64,000 nucleotides of DNA from Thamnaconus septentrionalis (Eukaryota; Chordata; Actinopteri; Tetraodontiformes; Monacanthidae): the NCBI GenBank assembly GCA_009823395.1, contig CM020503.1:4990001-5054000 (forward strand), read 5' to 3'. The translations under genes were made by a program, and so were the position numbers. The notes beneath the pieces were generated by a model. The model saw only the letters and a program-made list of their open reading frames with translations, ran no database searches and was not told the DNA's origin. Below are positions 30,115 through 41,900 of the stretch, in pieces (positions within the stretch are counted from its first letter, which is position 1; each line of letters starts with the position of its first letter).

Positions 30115-31029
30115 CATTGGCGGGCCGTGCATTTCACACCGAGGCCTTCGTGACTTCAATGCTTAGTCCACCTGAAATAAATACACCTCATAATACCAGC
30201 AACATGACGGCACGACTCGAGAATCCATACAGTATGACATCACCTTAATATAAGCCGGTTGAGTAACACTTCAGAGCATTTAAAACTAATAAGTTCACAT
30301 TCACACGTCAGAGTAGGAAACTAAGATCATGGATGTTGTCAAGACTTCCAATTGAAAGGCAACTTTAAGATATTAGTCAAGAAAGTTTTAAGAAGTCCTC
30401 CAGAAGTTTGTCCAATGAACATGGCATTGCAGCTGTTTTGTATAAGAGACCAACAAGATGTTTTTCAGAAAATGCAACAGCAAATCAACAGAGCATGCTG
30501 GCACCAAAGTGCCATATTATTTACATTATAAATTGCAGGTGATTTGGCAACAAAATCTTTACCTTCTCCCTCGTGGGTTTTTTCGTGCTGGCAACTGGAT
30601 CTCCGGGTTGAGTTCAGTCTTTCAGGCTCTCAGTGCTTGTCCAATCACAGGACATCTACACATTCAGTTCAGTGTGAGACCAGCTGGTCTTGGCATCGCA
30701 GACTAGAGATCTGAAATGGCTATCGCAACTAACTGTGCCAGTCCGTTCACTTACAGCAGGCAGGATCCTGCCATGTCGATTCAGAAGGCCTCAGGCAGAT
30801 TTCACAGAACCTGACAACACAGGCTAGCTGACATATGATTGGATAAAAACTCTACCATAATATACAACACAAGCAGCAAGACAAGCAAGTGGATATAAAA
30901 TTACATGAACAGAACAAACTATGAAGAATAATTTAATTTACATATTTACGAAAAGAAATGAGTATGAGTATGTATGAGTATGTTTAGGCCAGCAGAGAAG
31001 GCCTAGCTAGCTCTGACGGCCCACCACTG
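30115..31029. mobile_element. hAT-like nonautonomous TIR element (915 bp)
   Basis: The left end reads CATTGGCGGGCCGT. The reverse complement of the right end reads CAGTGGTGGGCCGT, giving 12 of 14 identical positions and a CAGTG-type start as in hAT elements. Flanking octamers are CTAATAAC and CAGATGAC (5 of 8 identical), compatible with a decayed 8-bp target duplication. No transposase ORF inside. The terminal GGCGGGCCGTGCATTTCACACC / CTGACGGCCCACCACTG pair is familiar from fish genomes. Confidence 0.7.
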
Positions 31030-32097
31030 CAGATGACAAACATACATGGTATTTCGATTGAGGTTTGTGCAGTTTCATCTAATTATATAAACATTAATAG
31101 TACATAAACTTTAATTTAAAAAACAAACAAAAAAACTGAATCAGACAACTACTAGATAAAAAAAATCACGGTAGCTGAGCTGAGCTAAAGTTAGCTTCTG
31201 AAGAATGCAGGCCCGGTTTAATGCCTGGTGGATTACCTTCCTTATCAAGATTTACTTAAAATTTCAAGTCTATGTTTCTTGCAAGCCCAAGTCGGAAGGC
31301 CCTCACTCAAATGACTTTCAGCTGGTCAAAATATGTCAAGACCAATCAGATCTTTTTCAGCCATAAACAAGGCAGGAGTTGTGTTGAGGGTTTGGATTGT
31401 GACAAGAACAGGAAGCAACTGCAGGTTTGTCGGCACCAGTGGCCGCACTGTTGATGCTGCAGCGTGGTCACTTTTATCTGAGCTGGAGCTCGTTGAAAGA
31501 AGAGCAAAGAGCGGCGCCAGAGGCTTTTCCCTTGACAGCCTTGGCAGGAGTTGAGTTGGGCGCCGCGGGCCGTCAGCACTGGCGTTGGATTAACGGGAGT
31601 GTTGTCTCTCACTCCAGCAGGAAGCGCCACGTCATTATCAGATTGTCCTACTGGCGGAGGAGAAATTCGACATCTTTGAACGTGATAAAAAGTTCCGCCG
31701 TCTTCCAAGAGTTTTTTCTCTCTCTCTCTCTCTTTTTTTTAAAGGGCCTTTGTGTTAATTTCTTTGTTTGTTGTCCATTAGCACAGTGCCAGATGCACAT
31801 GTGAAATAAATCCAGTGCTTTCCCTGAACAATTTGGAGCCAAAGTAAAGAAGAGTTTCGCTCCCTTTGTACCGCCGTCCATTTCAAGACCAAATTTCATA
31901 CTCAAAAACTAAATAGCTTTGTTAATAGCATCATCTTTCATTTTACATCGAAAACAACTATCTCTATCAACAGTGCTATGGAGTGTTATTGGTTTTCGTT
32001 CATTTGATATTTCAAAATAAGAGTGGTTGTAAAAGTTTAAAAAAAAATAAGTGGAGGGAAAAGATATGTTTGATTTTTTTTTTCTCCTTTTCTTTGC

Positions 32098-32129
32098 AGC
32101 GCCCTCTACAGGTGGCAGCGCCCCTACTG
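32098..32129 (-). promoter_or_regulatory. Pair of CTCF-like motifs
   Basis: The reverse complement of 32098-32112 reads CCTGTAGAGGGCGCT, matching 13 of 14 positions of the CTCF core (CCASYAGRGGGCRS). A second, weaker AGGGGCGCTGCC on the same strand lies at 32114-32129. Binding is not shown. Confidence 0.4.
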
Positions 32130-35100
32130 TTGCCTGGTCTGGCTCCACCCTGAATAAATCCCAGTGCTCTGGTCTGAAACATTCCAGCTTAACAATCAAC
32201 TACAGGCGGACAGACTGCCAGGCCGCTCTGCTGGCTAGCAAAGCATTTTATTTTTTTTTAACCTGCATTACAAATTAAACAGGCCAAACAGCACCGAGAC
32301 ATTTGCAGTGCGCCGAGCCTGCATCGTAAAGTGGACATTTATGGAATTTCATTTTAGAATTAAGGCATTCATTCAGGCAACATTTGCCAAGTTGTCACAT
32401 ATTTTCCTCAAGCAGATGACGGTGTACTCTGGCTCTCTGCAGGCTGCAGCTGCTGTATTTAGAAACCAGGTCGATCCTGAGGGCTCCACTGTGAATTCTG
32501 TCAGCCTGTATCAGAGCCCTGGTTGTCCACACCTACTGTAGCTACACGCTCAGCACTTGTACACAACACAACACAAAACCTCAAAACCTATAGGGTCTAT
32601 ACCTATAGACCCTACATGCTTCATGTCATGGTTTTTAGCTGTAGCAAGCGCTGAACCTCCACTGAAACAACACACTCGACGCGGCCATCACATTTTTGTT
32701 TCAGCATCAAGTGACGAAGTAACATAGTGCTGCAAGTCAAATGCATTTCCGCTGGGCTGTTTCACTGTCCTGTAAATTGCAACTTGGGTGATTTTAGCAG
32801 GGTATGCTGTTGTTAGGATTGAGTGGCTTTGCCTTTATTTGTTGTCAATAAAACAACAAACAGCTCTAAAGCCAGGAAGGAAGTGGGGATTCACTCTGTA
32901 AAGGCTGAAGGTTGCAAATCTCCTCCAAAGTCTTCTGCTTCAGGACCAATTGGAGAACAGAACAGAGTCGGGGGCCACGGTCAGGGTTTCATCCTGACAA
33001 GAGCAGAAAGTTAGTGGAAATTTCTAGAGGGACTAAAAAGTTCCATATTCACTATCAACAGTGTCATTAATTCAATCAGTTACTGTGGTGAAAGAATTTA
33101 TACTCTGAGCGAGCTGATATCTGAGTTGTGAGTTGTGTTCATTCAAACTTAGTTTTTTTTCTTATTTGGACAAAATAAAATATTTCTAAATAAATAAATA
33201 TGGATATTTAATATTAGTAACAATAACACCATAATAATTGATATTTCTCAAGATATTGAAAATAACTAAAAAAAAAAAAGTGGAATAATGCTTATATGTG
33301 TTACATAGTGATAACTATAATGCTGAGACACTAGATGCAAACTGAGAATACACAGTGCAAATCAAGGAGACAGCACTTTCACAGCACAACAAATTAAACC
33401 AAAAAAAAAAAAATCCATTGCAAGTAGAACCAAAGAGCAACAACATGTGTAAACACTCCACAAATAGTAGCCGTACAAGTTTATAGACACAGACGCTGCA
33501 AATACAACACCAATCACCAAAATAGATGCTCACACAAAAGACAACCAAAACCACAAAACAGGCCGCAAAGAGAAAGAGCCAAATCTACACACACACACAC
33601 AAACCTGTCAAAACAACCTGAAAACTCACAAAATGTAAAATTACTGGAAATGACAGGAAAATACAAAAAGGGGCCGTTGAAGTACTTGATTTGACACTTA
33701 GGTGCTAAAAGCACCCTGTTGACAGCTTGTTGCTATAGCTTTTCCCTGCATTTCTATAAATGGACTCTGAGCACATTGCAGTCAGTATGTGGTGAAGCCA
33801 CGAGGAAACTGGCACATTCATTTGAAATGCCCTGCATCACAAAGACAGCTGCAGCAGCGGCAACAACAGCAACAAAAACAACAACAGCACAGACAAACAC
33901 CTGTCAGCTAAGTCCTACTCAGAGTAAAATATATTTGCGCTAGCAAAAACAGCAGAGCGTGTCCTGTACAGCACCCGGAGGAAGGGGTTGTTGGAGGCAG
34001 TGGTGTGTTTTGGTTTGTTATAATTTACATCATCGAAATTACACATTACATCGAAATAAAGTATTCAAATCAAAAAAATCAAATCAAAAAATAAAGGACG
34101 CCTCCCGCAGTGCTCAGGGCCATGACCATCACAGGCCAGCGGCTCGCCAGTAGTGGTAAATCATCACCTTAAATAGGGTTTCAAAAAAGTATAGACATTA
34201 GAAATAAGCTGAATGTTTAAATTGTATTGAAATCTTTTAATTCAACATATTTTTTCAATAAAGTGCCGGATGGATGACTTTTACAAAGGAATTAACCATC
34301 CCGTATACATTCAAATCGGGACGAACCATTTCATTGTCAAATATGGAACAATTCTGTATTTTAAGGGAACTCTACATATAAGACTAATCACTGAAATTAG
34401 CGCCCAGTGAAAAGTAACTGCAGTCGCACGTCAACGTTGCCTTCCCACTGCATCTATACCGTCACTCCATTATTGTTCCAGCACGTATCGCACACAGTGT
34501 CTCGCCGGCCGCGTGCTCTCCTCATTAGCCGTGATAGACTCTGATACAGCCAGTCGAAGGCTAATAGCCGCAGTTAGCCAAAGAGCCGCTGCGATTCTCA
34601 CGACTCCGATGACACCTAGACCTTCCTCCTCCATCTCACATGCACACACGTGCGTGCCCACACACACCCTCTCACACTGGTCGTGGAGACCTGTCAGGGC
34701 TAATCGTGGCGTCGGTGTGTTGAGTGAGAGAAAGATGAAAGAGGAGACACACACACCCGGAAGGCAAAAGGCAGCGTTTTCTCCAGCGTTGGCTAATAAC
34801 GTTGGGCTGTGGGTGCCAGGCTTGATTTCATTGGCTGTCAGACTGAGGACCACTGGGCCCAGATTAGCACTGCACCAAGTGCCACGTTATGAATTAAAGT
34901 CTGTTGTTTTGTTTTTTTTCTTAAAGGAGGTTTTTTTTTTTAATTTGACTAAAAGAGCCTCCATTAGCCGCATTTAATGCACTTTGTCCATTTAAATGTA
35001 ATCTCAGCCCCCATGAATAAAAAATTGACTTTGCGACGGCCTCTGGCACAGATTTTTTTCTCATTATTTTTAGTTTCATTAGTTTATCCTCATTTCACTA

Positions 35101-36128
35101 AGTGTTCCTAATACATACAGGGAGGGAAATTGACGGGCCTGGTTTGACTGAAGGATGTAGTAAAATCCGATTAGCCGTGGAAAGCGCTTTGTAGTGATCA
35201 GCATTATAATTCCACTTTTTAGGGTGATTGATTTGTTGGTCCAAGTTTTGAATCTGCTGATATCCCCATGTTGCTCTTTTGTATTTGGGGTCATTGGACT
35301 GCAGTAACACAAAAGAAAACTATCAAACTGATCCCTCACTGAACTGCTAAATGAAGTACAGCTGCGCAGGGAAATGACTGAAAATCTTATAAGCATTATA
35401 TTTATTGACAACGGAAAAATTGGCCAGAAATGTTTTCTATATTAACTTTTTGTTTTCGGCATATTTTAAGTTAGTTCTTCAGCAAGAAGTGTATATTTTT
35501 TTGAGTTAGTGAGTTAATTTAGAAAAAAAAATTGTTGATTAAATCTTTTTTTTTTTTTAATAAATGTATTCATTGATCTGTAGACAGGAGGCTGTGTACC
35601 CATTGACTAGCAGTCAAGGCCTCCAGCTCGCTCCTCTGTTCGGCTGGGTTTCAGCCTTGCAGGCTTCCCCTGCATGCTGGCCTAATGCTTGCCATAATTA
35701 ACGTAAATAAACAGAGAACAGTCACCGACTTTGGGTTTGTTTTCCCTCCTCTCAGCCTGTAGCAGCAGCAGCAGAAGCAGCAGCGCCGCAGTCTGCCGCT
35801 CCCTCTGTGAGGACAGCTGTCAAGGTCTCCCGGAGACACGGACGACCAGGTGACACTGGAGAGAGAAGACAGTGATAAGAGGGGGAGAGTGGGGCAGGGG
35901 GATGACGACGACTGGCTGGTATCCAGCTTTTCTCCTCCCCAAACTTTGGAGCAAAAAAACAAAAAAACATTTGGATTTCATTGCCCTTACAACCAACCAA
36001 TCAGTGCGCAAAAATATTCAGGAACTCCCCTGAATAGTGACGAATATGGGAATATATGAAGATTGGCAAAGAATAATATTTTTCAAAATGTAATGAGACA
36101 GGGTGATCTTAAAGACACTTTAGAGCAG

Positions 36129-36138
36129 TATATACATA

Positions 36139-36174
<36 letters not shown>
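36129..36174. repeat. (TA/TACA)n low-complexity tract
   Basis: Alternating TATA and TACA units. Confidence 0.9.
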
Positions 36175-36365
36175 CGTTGTATTCGATTTTAAAAAACAAA
36201 AACAAGAAAATTTTGCTTTGAGGCTTTCAGGGGCTCTCATCAGGGGGGTCTGACCCCTCCGGACCACCCTGTATTTCACACACTGTGACCAATAGGAGGG
36301 ACTGATGTGGCCCAGTGGACTCCCACAGCCTCCTATTGTCTGCTGCACTCTGAGAGGACAGCCTG

Positions 36366-36382
36366 ATCCCCAGGGGGCAGCG
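36366..36382 (+). promoter_or_regulatory. Possible CTCF-like motif
   Basis: TCCCCAGGGGGCAGC keeps the AGGGGGCAG core but mismatches two upstream positions. Single weak match. Confidence 0.2.
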
Positions 36383-36402
36383 TGCAGCGTCTAACCTCGC
36401 CA

Positions 36403-36403
<1 letters not shown>

Positions 36404-36443
<40 letters not shown>
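36404..36443. repeat. (CA)n microsatellite
   Basis: Perfect CA repeat, 40 bp. Confidence 0.97.
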
Positions 36444-36445
<2 letters not shown>

Positions 36446-36552
36446 GCAAGCATGTAGACGGGAGAGCGAGAGATAATCTGACAAGCGGAGAAACACACGT
36501 GCAGCCATGCAGAAAGACAGGTAGGCGTGAAGGTGGGCAGGGGGGGGGCGGC

Positions 36553-36574
36553 GGACGGACGGACGGACGGACGG
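36553..36574. repeat. (GGAC)n microsatellite
   Basis: Five perfect GGAC units in a G-rich stretch. Confidence 0.93.
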
Positions 36575-37249
36575 GGAGGGGCGGGCCGGCGTCCCCCAGC
36601 ACCCAGAGATATTGCTGCTCCACTGAACAGCATAATGACAGTCTCCTCGACCTCACAAGGGCCGGCCTGGCCCGGCCCAGGCGGAAAATCTCCTCAGAGT
36701 CGCTCTTTGATGCCGTTTCAACGGCAGAACGCGGCGGCGTCATTAAAGAGCAAATATCTGAATCGCTGAAGTTTTGCCGACCTTATTTTTCTCTCTTTTA
36801 TTGGCGGAGGAAAGAGACTCCAAGGCAGTTCAGTTTTGGTTTTCTGTGAATGAAATGAAGCTTGGAGTTGATGTGGCCGCCACATGCTACTGCAAGTGCA
36901 GGTGTGTCAGTCAGGACAAGCAGCATGCGCAGGTCCTGTGTTAATTTTCACCTCTAGTTTGACACCTCGGCTCCTGTGGAGCAGCCCCCAGCTTGCTGAA
37001 ATATGAAAAATTTCAAACAAAAATTTATAAAAAAAAAGCCTTCAAATCTCCAGTAAACAGCATATTTAGCCCTCGGTTTGCAGCCCTCTGCATAGACACC
37101 GGACCTTACCATCCTAAAAAAGTTGATGCTTTGACAAAACCAGTCTGTAGTTACATGGCAGGTGTTGTGAGTGAGGTATTGCTGCCCCCCCCTATGTGAC
37201 ATCACACAGGGCTGATCTCCAGAAGTACATCTTCTAGCTTACATTTTCT

Positions 37250-37370
37250 ACTTTACTTTACTTTATTTATTCATTTGATTGGGATAATGCAGATTAATCA
37301 ACATATCAGCAAAAAGCATCAATATAAATATGCCGGGGTTAGCACAGATTTCCATTCTTTCTGACACATA
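37250..37370. repeat. Probable dispersed teleost repeat fragment
   Basis: TTTATTTATTCATTTGATTGGGATAATGCAGATTAATCAACAT and ATATGCCGGGGTTAGC resemble a common fish interspersed sequence I recognise by order of words. No second copy in the window. Confidence 0.35.
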
Positions 37371-37587
37371 TTATTGTTCGAAAGCGCCGGCCACGTCAGT
37401 TTTTGCATCACCTGGTCCTGAAAGCAACACTCTCATCAACGGGAGCCTGAGGGAGGGGGGGGGGGGAGAGATTTTCTAGTGAGCTGCTTCCACTCGCCAT
37501 AGTTGTTGCTATAGTTACCAGCTACCAAGTTTTGCCACTGAATATTATCCAACATATGCAAATCCACACACAAACAGACGCACGCGT

Positions 37588-37588
<1 letters not shown>

Positions 37589-37637
<49 letters not shown>
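37589..37637. repeat. (CA)n microsatellite
   Basis: Perfect CA repeat, preceded by interrupted CA units from about 37564. Confidence 0.97.
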
Positions 37638-37639
<2 letters not shown>

Positions 37640-38303
37640 CCTTAGTCCTCTCCTGTCACCATCCAGATGATCCACATGGAAATTATATCGTCTAGCGCAG
37701 GGATGCAGGCTGCGGGGTGCGATAGCGTTTTATTTGCTATGATGGGATGGCAATTAGTCACGTAATGGATGGGCAGGCCATCATGCAAGGCTAATTAAAC
37801 AAGCATTCATGCAACTGTAATTGTTTTTCTTGTCACTTTTTAGCTGAGCGTGCGCTGCTCTCCACCTGTAGTTCGCCGCCAAGTCACCTATGTTTACAGT
37901 TTTCCAATTTCTCACTTCCTTTTCTTTGAAAAAAACATAATGGTCTGTGTTTTTATTTGTTTGGTCCAGATCTCTGCTGCAGCCCAGCCTGGCTTGTGCT
38001 ATTTGCTCAGGCCTGCATATGGTAATCTCTGTGTTTACCTGAATGTAAACACACATGGTGCATTCCTCCGAGGGGACTCGTGAAATAACCAAAGGACTTT
38101 GAAATGAATCAATTAGGCTGCAACTGCAGATATGTGGATGCTGCATTCTCCTTTATTTTTTTTAGAAAAAAAAGAAAGGGGAAAAAAGAATGAAAGCGTG
38201 TTCAAAATGCCCAAAGGCCTTTATTTTTCATTTTCAAGACTGCGTAGCAGCTATTGTGTTTTTTAAATTACAGCAGTTGCAGAATAGTGTGTGCGGGGTT
38301 TGA

Positions 38304-38352
<49 letters not shown>

Positions 38353-38830
38353 CAAGGTGCGGCGTGTGCATGTGCGCAGCACCGTCTCAAACTTTTAATG
38401 CACTATTCATTAATGTGCTTCTTCAGCAGATAGTGAGGCGAAGATAACCTCAGTCACTCACAGCTCTGCCTCCTCCTTTTGGGAGGGAACCGAAAAAGAC
38501 AAGAAAGCAATTATATCTCCACCACCACCACACTCATTTTCAGGTGTTCTCTCTCTCTCTCCCCTCCCTCTCTCTCCTTCCAGGCTGGTGACAAATGGAG
38601 GAAGAGGAGGCGGTGCTGCAGGTGGCGATGGCGGGAGGCTAAGAGAGGCTATCAGGCCTTGTTTCAACTCTGGTGACACAGGACGCTGGTGGTCAAGGGG
38701 GGAAGCTGAGTTGAAAAGTGAAACGCAAGCTGCTGATCCCTCCCCGCCCCCCTCGGAGTTAAGTTTCACCAGCTTGATATATTTATGCAGACGCATGTGG
38801 TTGCATTAATATATTTAGCAATTTATGTCT
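37638..38830. other. Intergenic with a conserved-element-like block
   Basis: 37680-37830 (GGCAATTAGTCACGTAATGG, AGGCTAATTAAACAAGCATTCATGC) is repeat-free and dense in homeodomain cores. The TG/CG tract and CT-rich 38546-38585 follow. The open stretch at about 38590-38810 has no family resemblance. Confidence 0.5.
38307..38346. repeat. (TG)n microsatellite
   Basis: Perfect TG repeat followed by CGCGCGC, a purine-pyrimidine alternation likely to favour Z-DNA. Confidence 0.97.
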
Positions 38831-38925
38831 ATTAGCTAGCTAGCGGTTGCAGGTAAGACTCGTTGAATGGGTTAGAGTGAGACGGAGAGGAATCGTGACT
38901 CATTACTCAGTAGAATGACTCTACT
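38831..38925 (-). repeat. Unnamed repeat family E (copy 2, minus)
   Basis: The reverse complement reads CATTCTACTGAGTAATGAGTCACGA, then CAACGAGTC and CAACCGCTAGCTAGCTAAT, the counterpart of 26478-26560. Together they form an inverted pair about 12 kb apart. Confidence 0.55.
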
Positions 38926-41900
38926 TTTGAAAGATTTGTTCAGGACTAGCACATTACAACGCTATATTGAGCAAAACAAAAAAACAAAAAACACACATTC
39001 AAACTCACATCCTTCTCATTGTCATTACAGTTGCAATCAAACAAACAAGTTCATAAACCAGCCTTTAAAACATTTATATTATCCACTATCAGCCAGGCAG
39101 ACTCTAGATCTATCGACAACATTGTCAGTTTCTTTCAGCTGCAACAAACAGCCCAACACATCTGTCTATACACAACAAGAGCAGCGAAGCTTCCGCAGCT
39201 GTGACCGCGGCGCCGCCTTATCAGATGCTGAACACCTTCCACAATAAGGAAAATACAAAGCTTTAATCCCTCTGCAGCAGGTGTTACCTGGAACATAATA
39301 GTAGAAAGAAAAAAAAAGATACCGGATTTATAAATACACCCACATGTGTAACAGAGGCCTTTTCATATCTGATGTGATGGCGCGCTGAAGATCCGCTGCT
39401 TTCAGGGAGCAGCGGATGAAAGGAGGCGCCACTTCACGGAAGGGCTTTGGAAAAGCTGGAACAATGACTAAATTAAAAGGCAATTTTCCCTCTCTTCAAA
39501 AAAACCAGAAGGAGCTGAGCCCAGTTCCCTGGATCTTCCACCCCCCCCTCCTCAACTCCCACCCCAACCCCCTTTCTATCAACTTCCAATCTGTTTTTCT
39601 GATTGATACACCCGTTTCACAGAGATTTCACGCTTGACGACTCCCAAATGGCTCTCCTCTCATGACAAACAGATCAATTTTTATGGACTCTGAGAGCTGC
39701 TCCGAGTGGTTCGACTGTCTTTAAGACAGCAGTGGCGGAGGTTTGCTCTCTGCCCGTCTCTGTCTGTTTGGCACGCTGTTGTCGTGCCTCTGACGTACAT
39801 TGCCGTCGATGGGGGGGAAAAAATTGAGTCGGTTCGAAGAGGTGCGTTTTTTTTTTTTTTGAAGGGCGGCGACACCAACACCTGCATGATGCGCTGCCAA
39901 GGCTCGGAATGCGAGCAGCACCCGTCGGGGGGGGTCTTCTCTTATCTCGGCAGCAGTGGAAAGGTGAGAGCGGGAGGTCCGTCTGCCTCTCCGTGATACA
40001 GCCGGCGTCCTCCAGTCACACTCTGCCCTTTACCCCGCTGAAAATGGACCCCCTCGCAACCCACCGCATGGGAACATGTGAGCAAATGAGCAATTTTAGT
40101 TTTTAATGGTGCCATACTGTATGTCTTTGTCATCCCTTATTCCTAATCTGTTGGGTTTTTTTTTCCAGTGGTCCTCAACACTTTTACTTCTGTCAAGGGG
40201 GAGGGAGCTAACAGCTACGGAATATTGTAAATGATGTGTATTTTTCTAATTCCTCTTGACCTCCGTTTTGTTGAGAGACATTAAAAGGGCCTCCATCTAT
40301 CTATCTCTCTCCAGCCCACACTAAATGGTGTGATTAAAACGTCCACGCCAACGCACGCAGCGATATTCTTCCGAGCGTATTTTCACACGGAGCAAATCAG
40401 CCTCGATTCTGAAAAGCCTTGATCGCAGTGGGGGATCCTGCGCCGCCTTTGCTTCTCATTCACAGAGCACACAGCCAGGTGGGCTGGCCTGCCCGTCTGA
40501 CGGCCTGATGGCTTTCGTCCACGTGTGTGTGTGTGCGTGCGCGTGCTCATTATTACTGTCTGTGCGCTTGCACAGGCTCCAACGCACGAGACGTTCTGGA
40601 GAGATTTCGTGCGCCGACCTTACAGCTTAGCGACGGGCTGGCGGTGAGTGCAGAGGCTGAACTGGTGAACAGGCCTCCACTGTGGTGTGTTTGCAGAGTG
40701 CAGGGACGGAACACGGATACCAAAGAATGCGATTCATAGGACATAGTGAAGGCTTTATCAAATGACCAGCCATGCACGCACACACACGCACACACACGCA
40801 CCCTGTTAATGTGCGTAGCGCACTGTTGCCATGTGCTGACAGATACAGTTCTGAGTAAAGCCTCCCCTATTTCCAGTCCATTGAGAAACATGGCGGCAAC
40901 AAGGCGGGAGCGGCGCTGGATTACGTCCTGACGGAGCTTCAAAGGCCGAGGAGCCGAGCGGCGAACGCTGCTTCCATGCACCATCAGGCTTTTGCCCCCA
41001 CCACCACTGGAGACGCCGTCCGGCTAAGTGTCAGAGCTTTGGCCGTGTTGTCGTGACAACACAACACTGCCGCAGCTCTTCACATGTGTGTTACAAAAAA
41101 AAAAAAAAAAAAAAACTCTGCTTAAGTGACCAGCTGTTTGTTTGTTTGTCTGGCTAATCCGGCTCAAGCCCCGTCCGGGCGAGCGAGATCTGTGCCACTG
41201 CAGCGCTTGTGGACTCTGTCAGGTCTTTCACCGCCGCTGGGTGAGAGAGGGCCACTCAGCCAAGGACACACCAATGACAGAGGGCAGACAGGTCGTTCTG
41301 TTTTTTTATTTTAAGGACTTTTTATTTTTAGTTCCGTTGTCGTGTTGATGAGAAGCTATGACGTTTACGCAAAGTTTTTTTTCCACCTAACAAGACGTCT
41401 TGGGGGATTTGAGTGGGTTTGATGAGAACTAAACAGGAAGAACACTTGTTTGTTCCCTGGAAAGAATCAACTGGACAGGATACAGAGGGACAACAAGAGG
41501 TTTAAGTATTACAAACTAAGTTTCACCAATTGCCGTGATTCCCCAGCGAACACGATGGGGGAGCAAAACTCATCAAATCCACAATCCAACAACTCCGAAA
41601 CACTCTGGTGGACAAGTTGTGACCTGCACATTAACCATGACATGAAATAATAATGTAACATTATAAAACACAGAGTTGTTTTCAAGGCAGATGCCTGGGT
41701 GGACCAACATTCCAGACATACCTGCTGGGTGGAGTCATTTCAAAAGCACCCGTTATCAAAACAATATGCTTGTTTGGAAGAAGTCGGTGTCTGATCTTGG
41801 CAGACTGGGCAGCGATGATGGTTTCTTCATAAGGAAAATTTTCTAAATGTTGCGCTATCCTTTTAAGCACTGGGAGTCACTGTTTTTTGTTACATGTCTC

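Larger units (their letters stand above)
31030..36403. other. Intergenic desert
   Basis: (TC)n at 31717-31732; CTCF-like pair near 32.1 kb; perfect 11-bp inverted repeat at 32591-32614; AT-rich 33150-33300. Blocks 34380-34620 and 34840-35060 (CCATTAGCCGCATTTAATGC, CATTTAAATGTAATC) look like conserved elements. (CAG)n-like at 35761-35787. No exon. Confidence 0.5.
36444..37588. other. Intergenic
   Basis: GGAC tract, G-rich 36536-36600, probable repeat at 37250-37370, G run at 37456-37467. Nothing coding. Confidence 0.6.
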
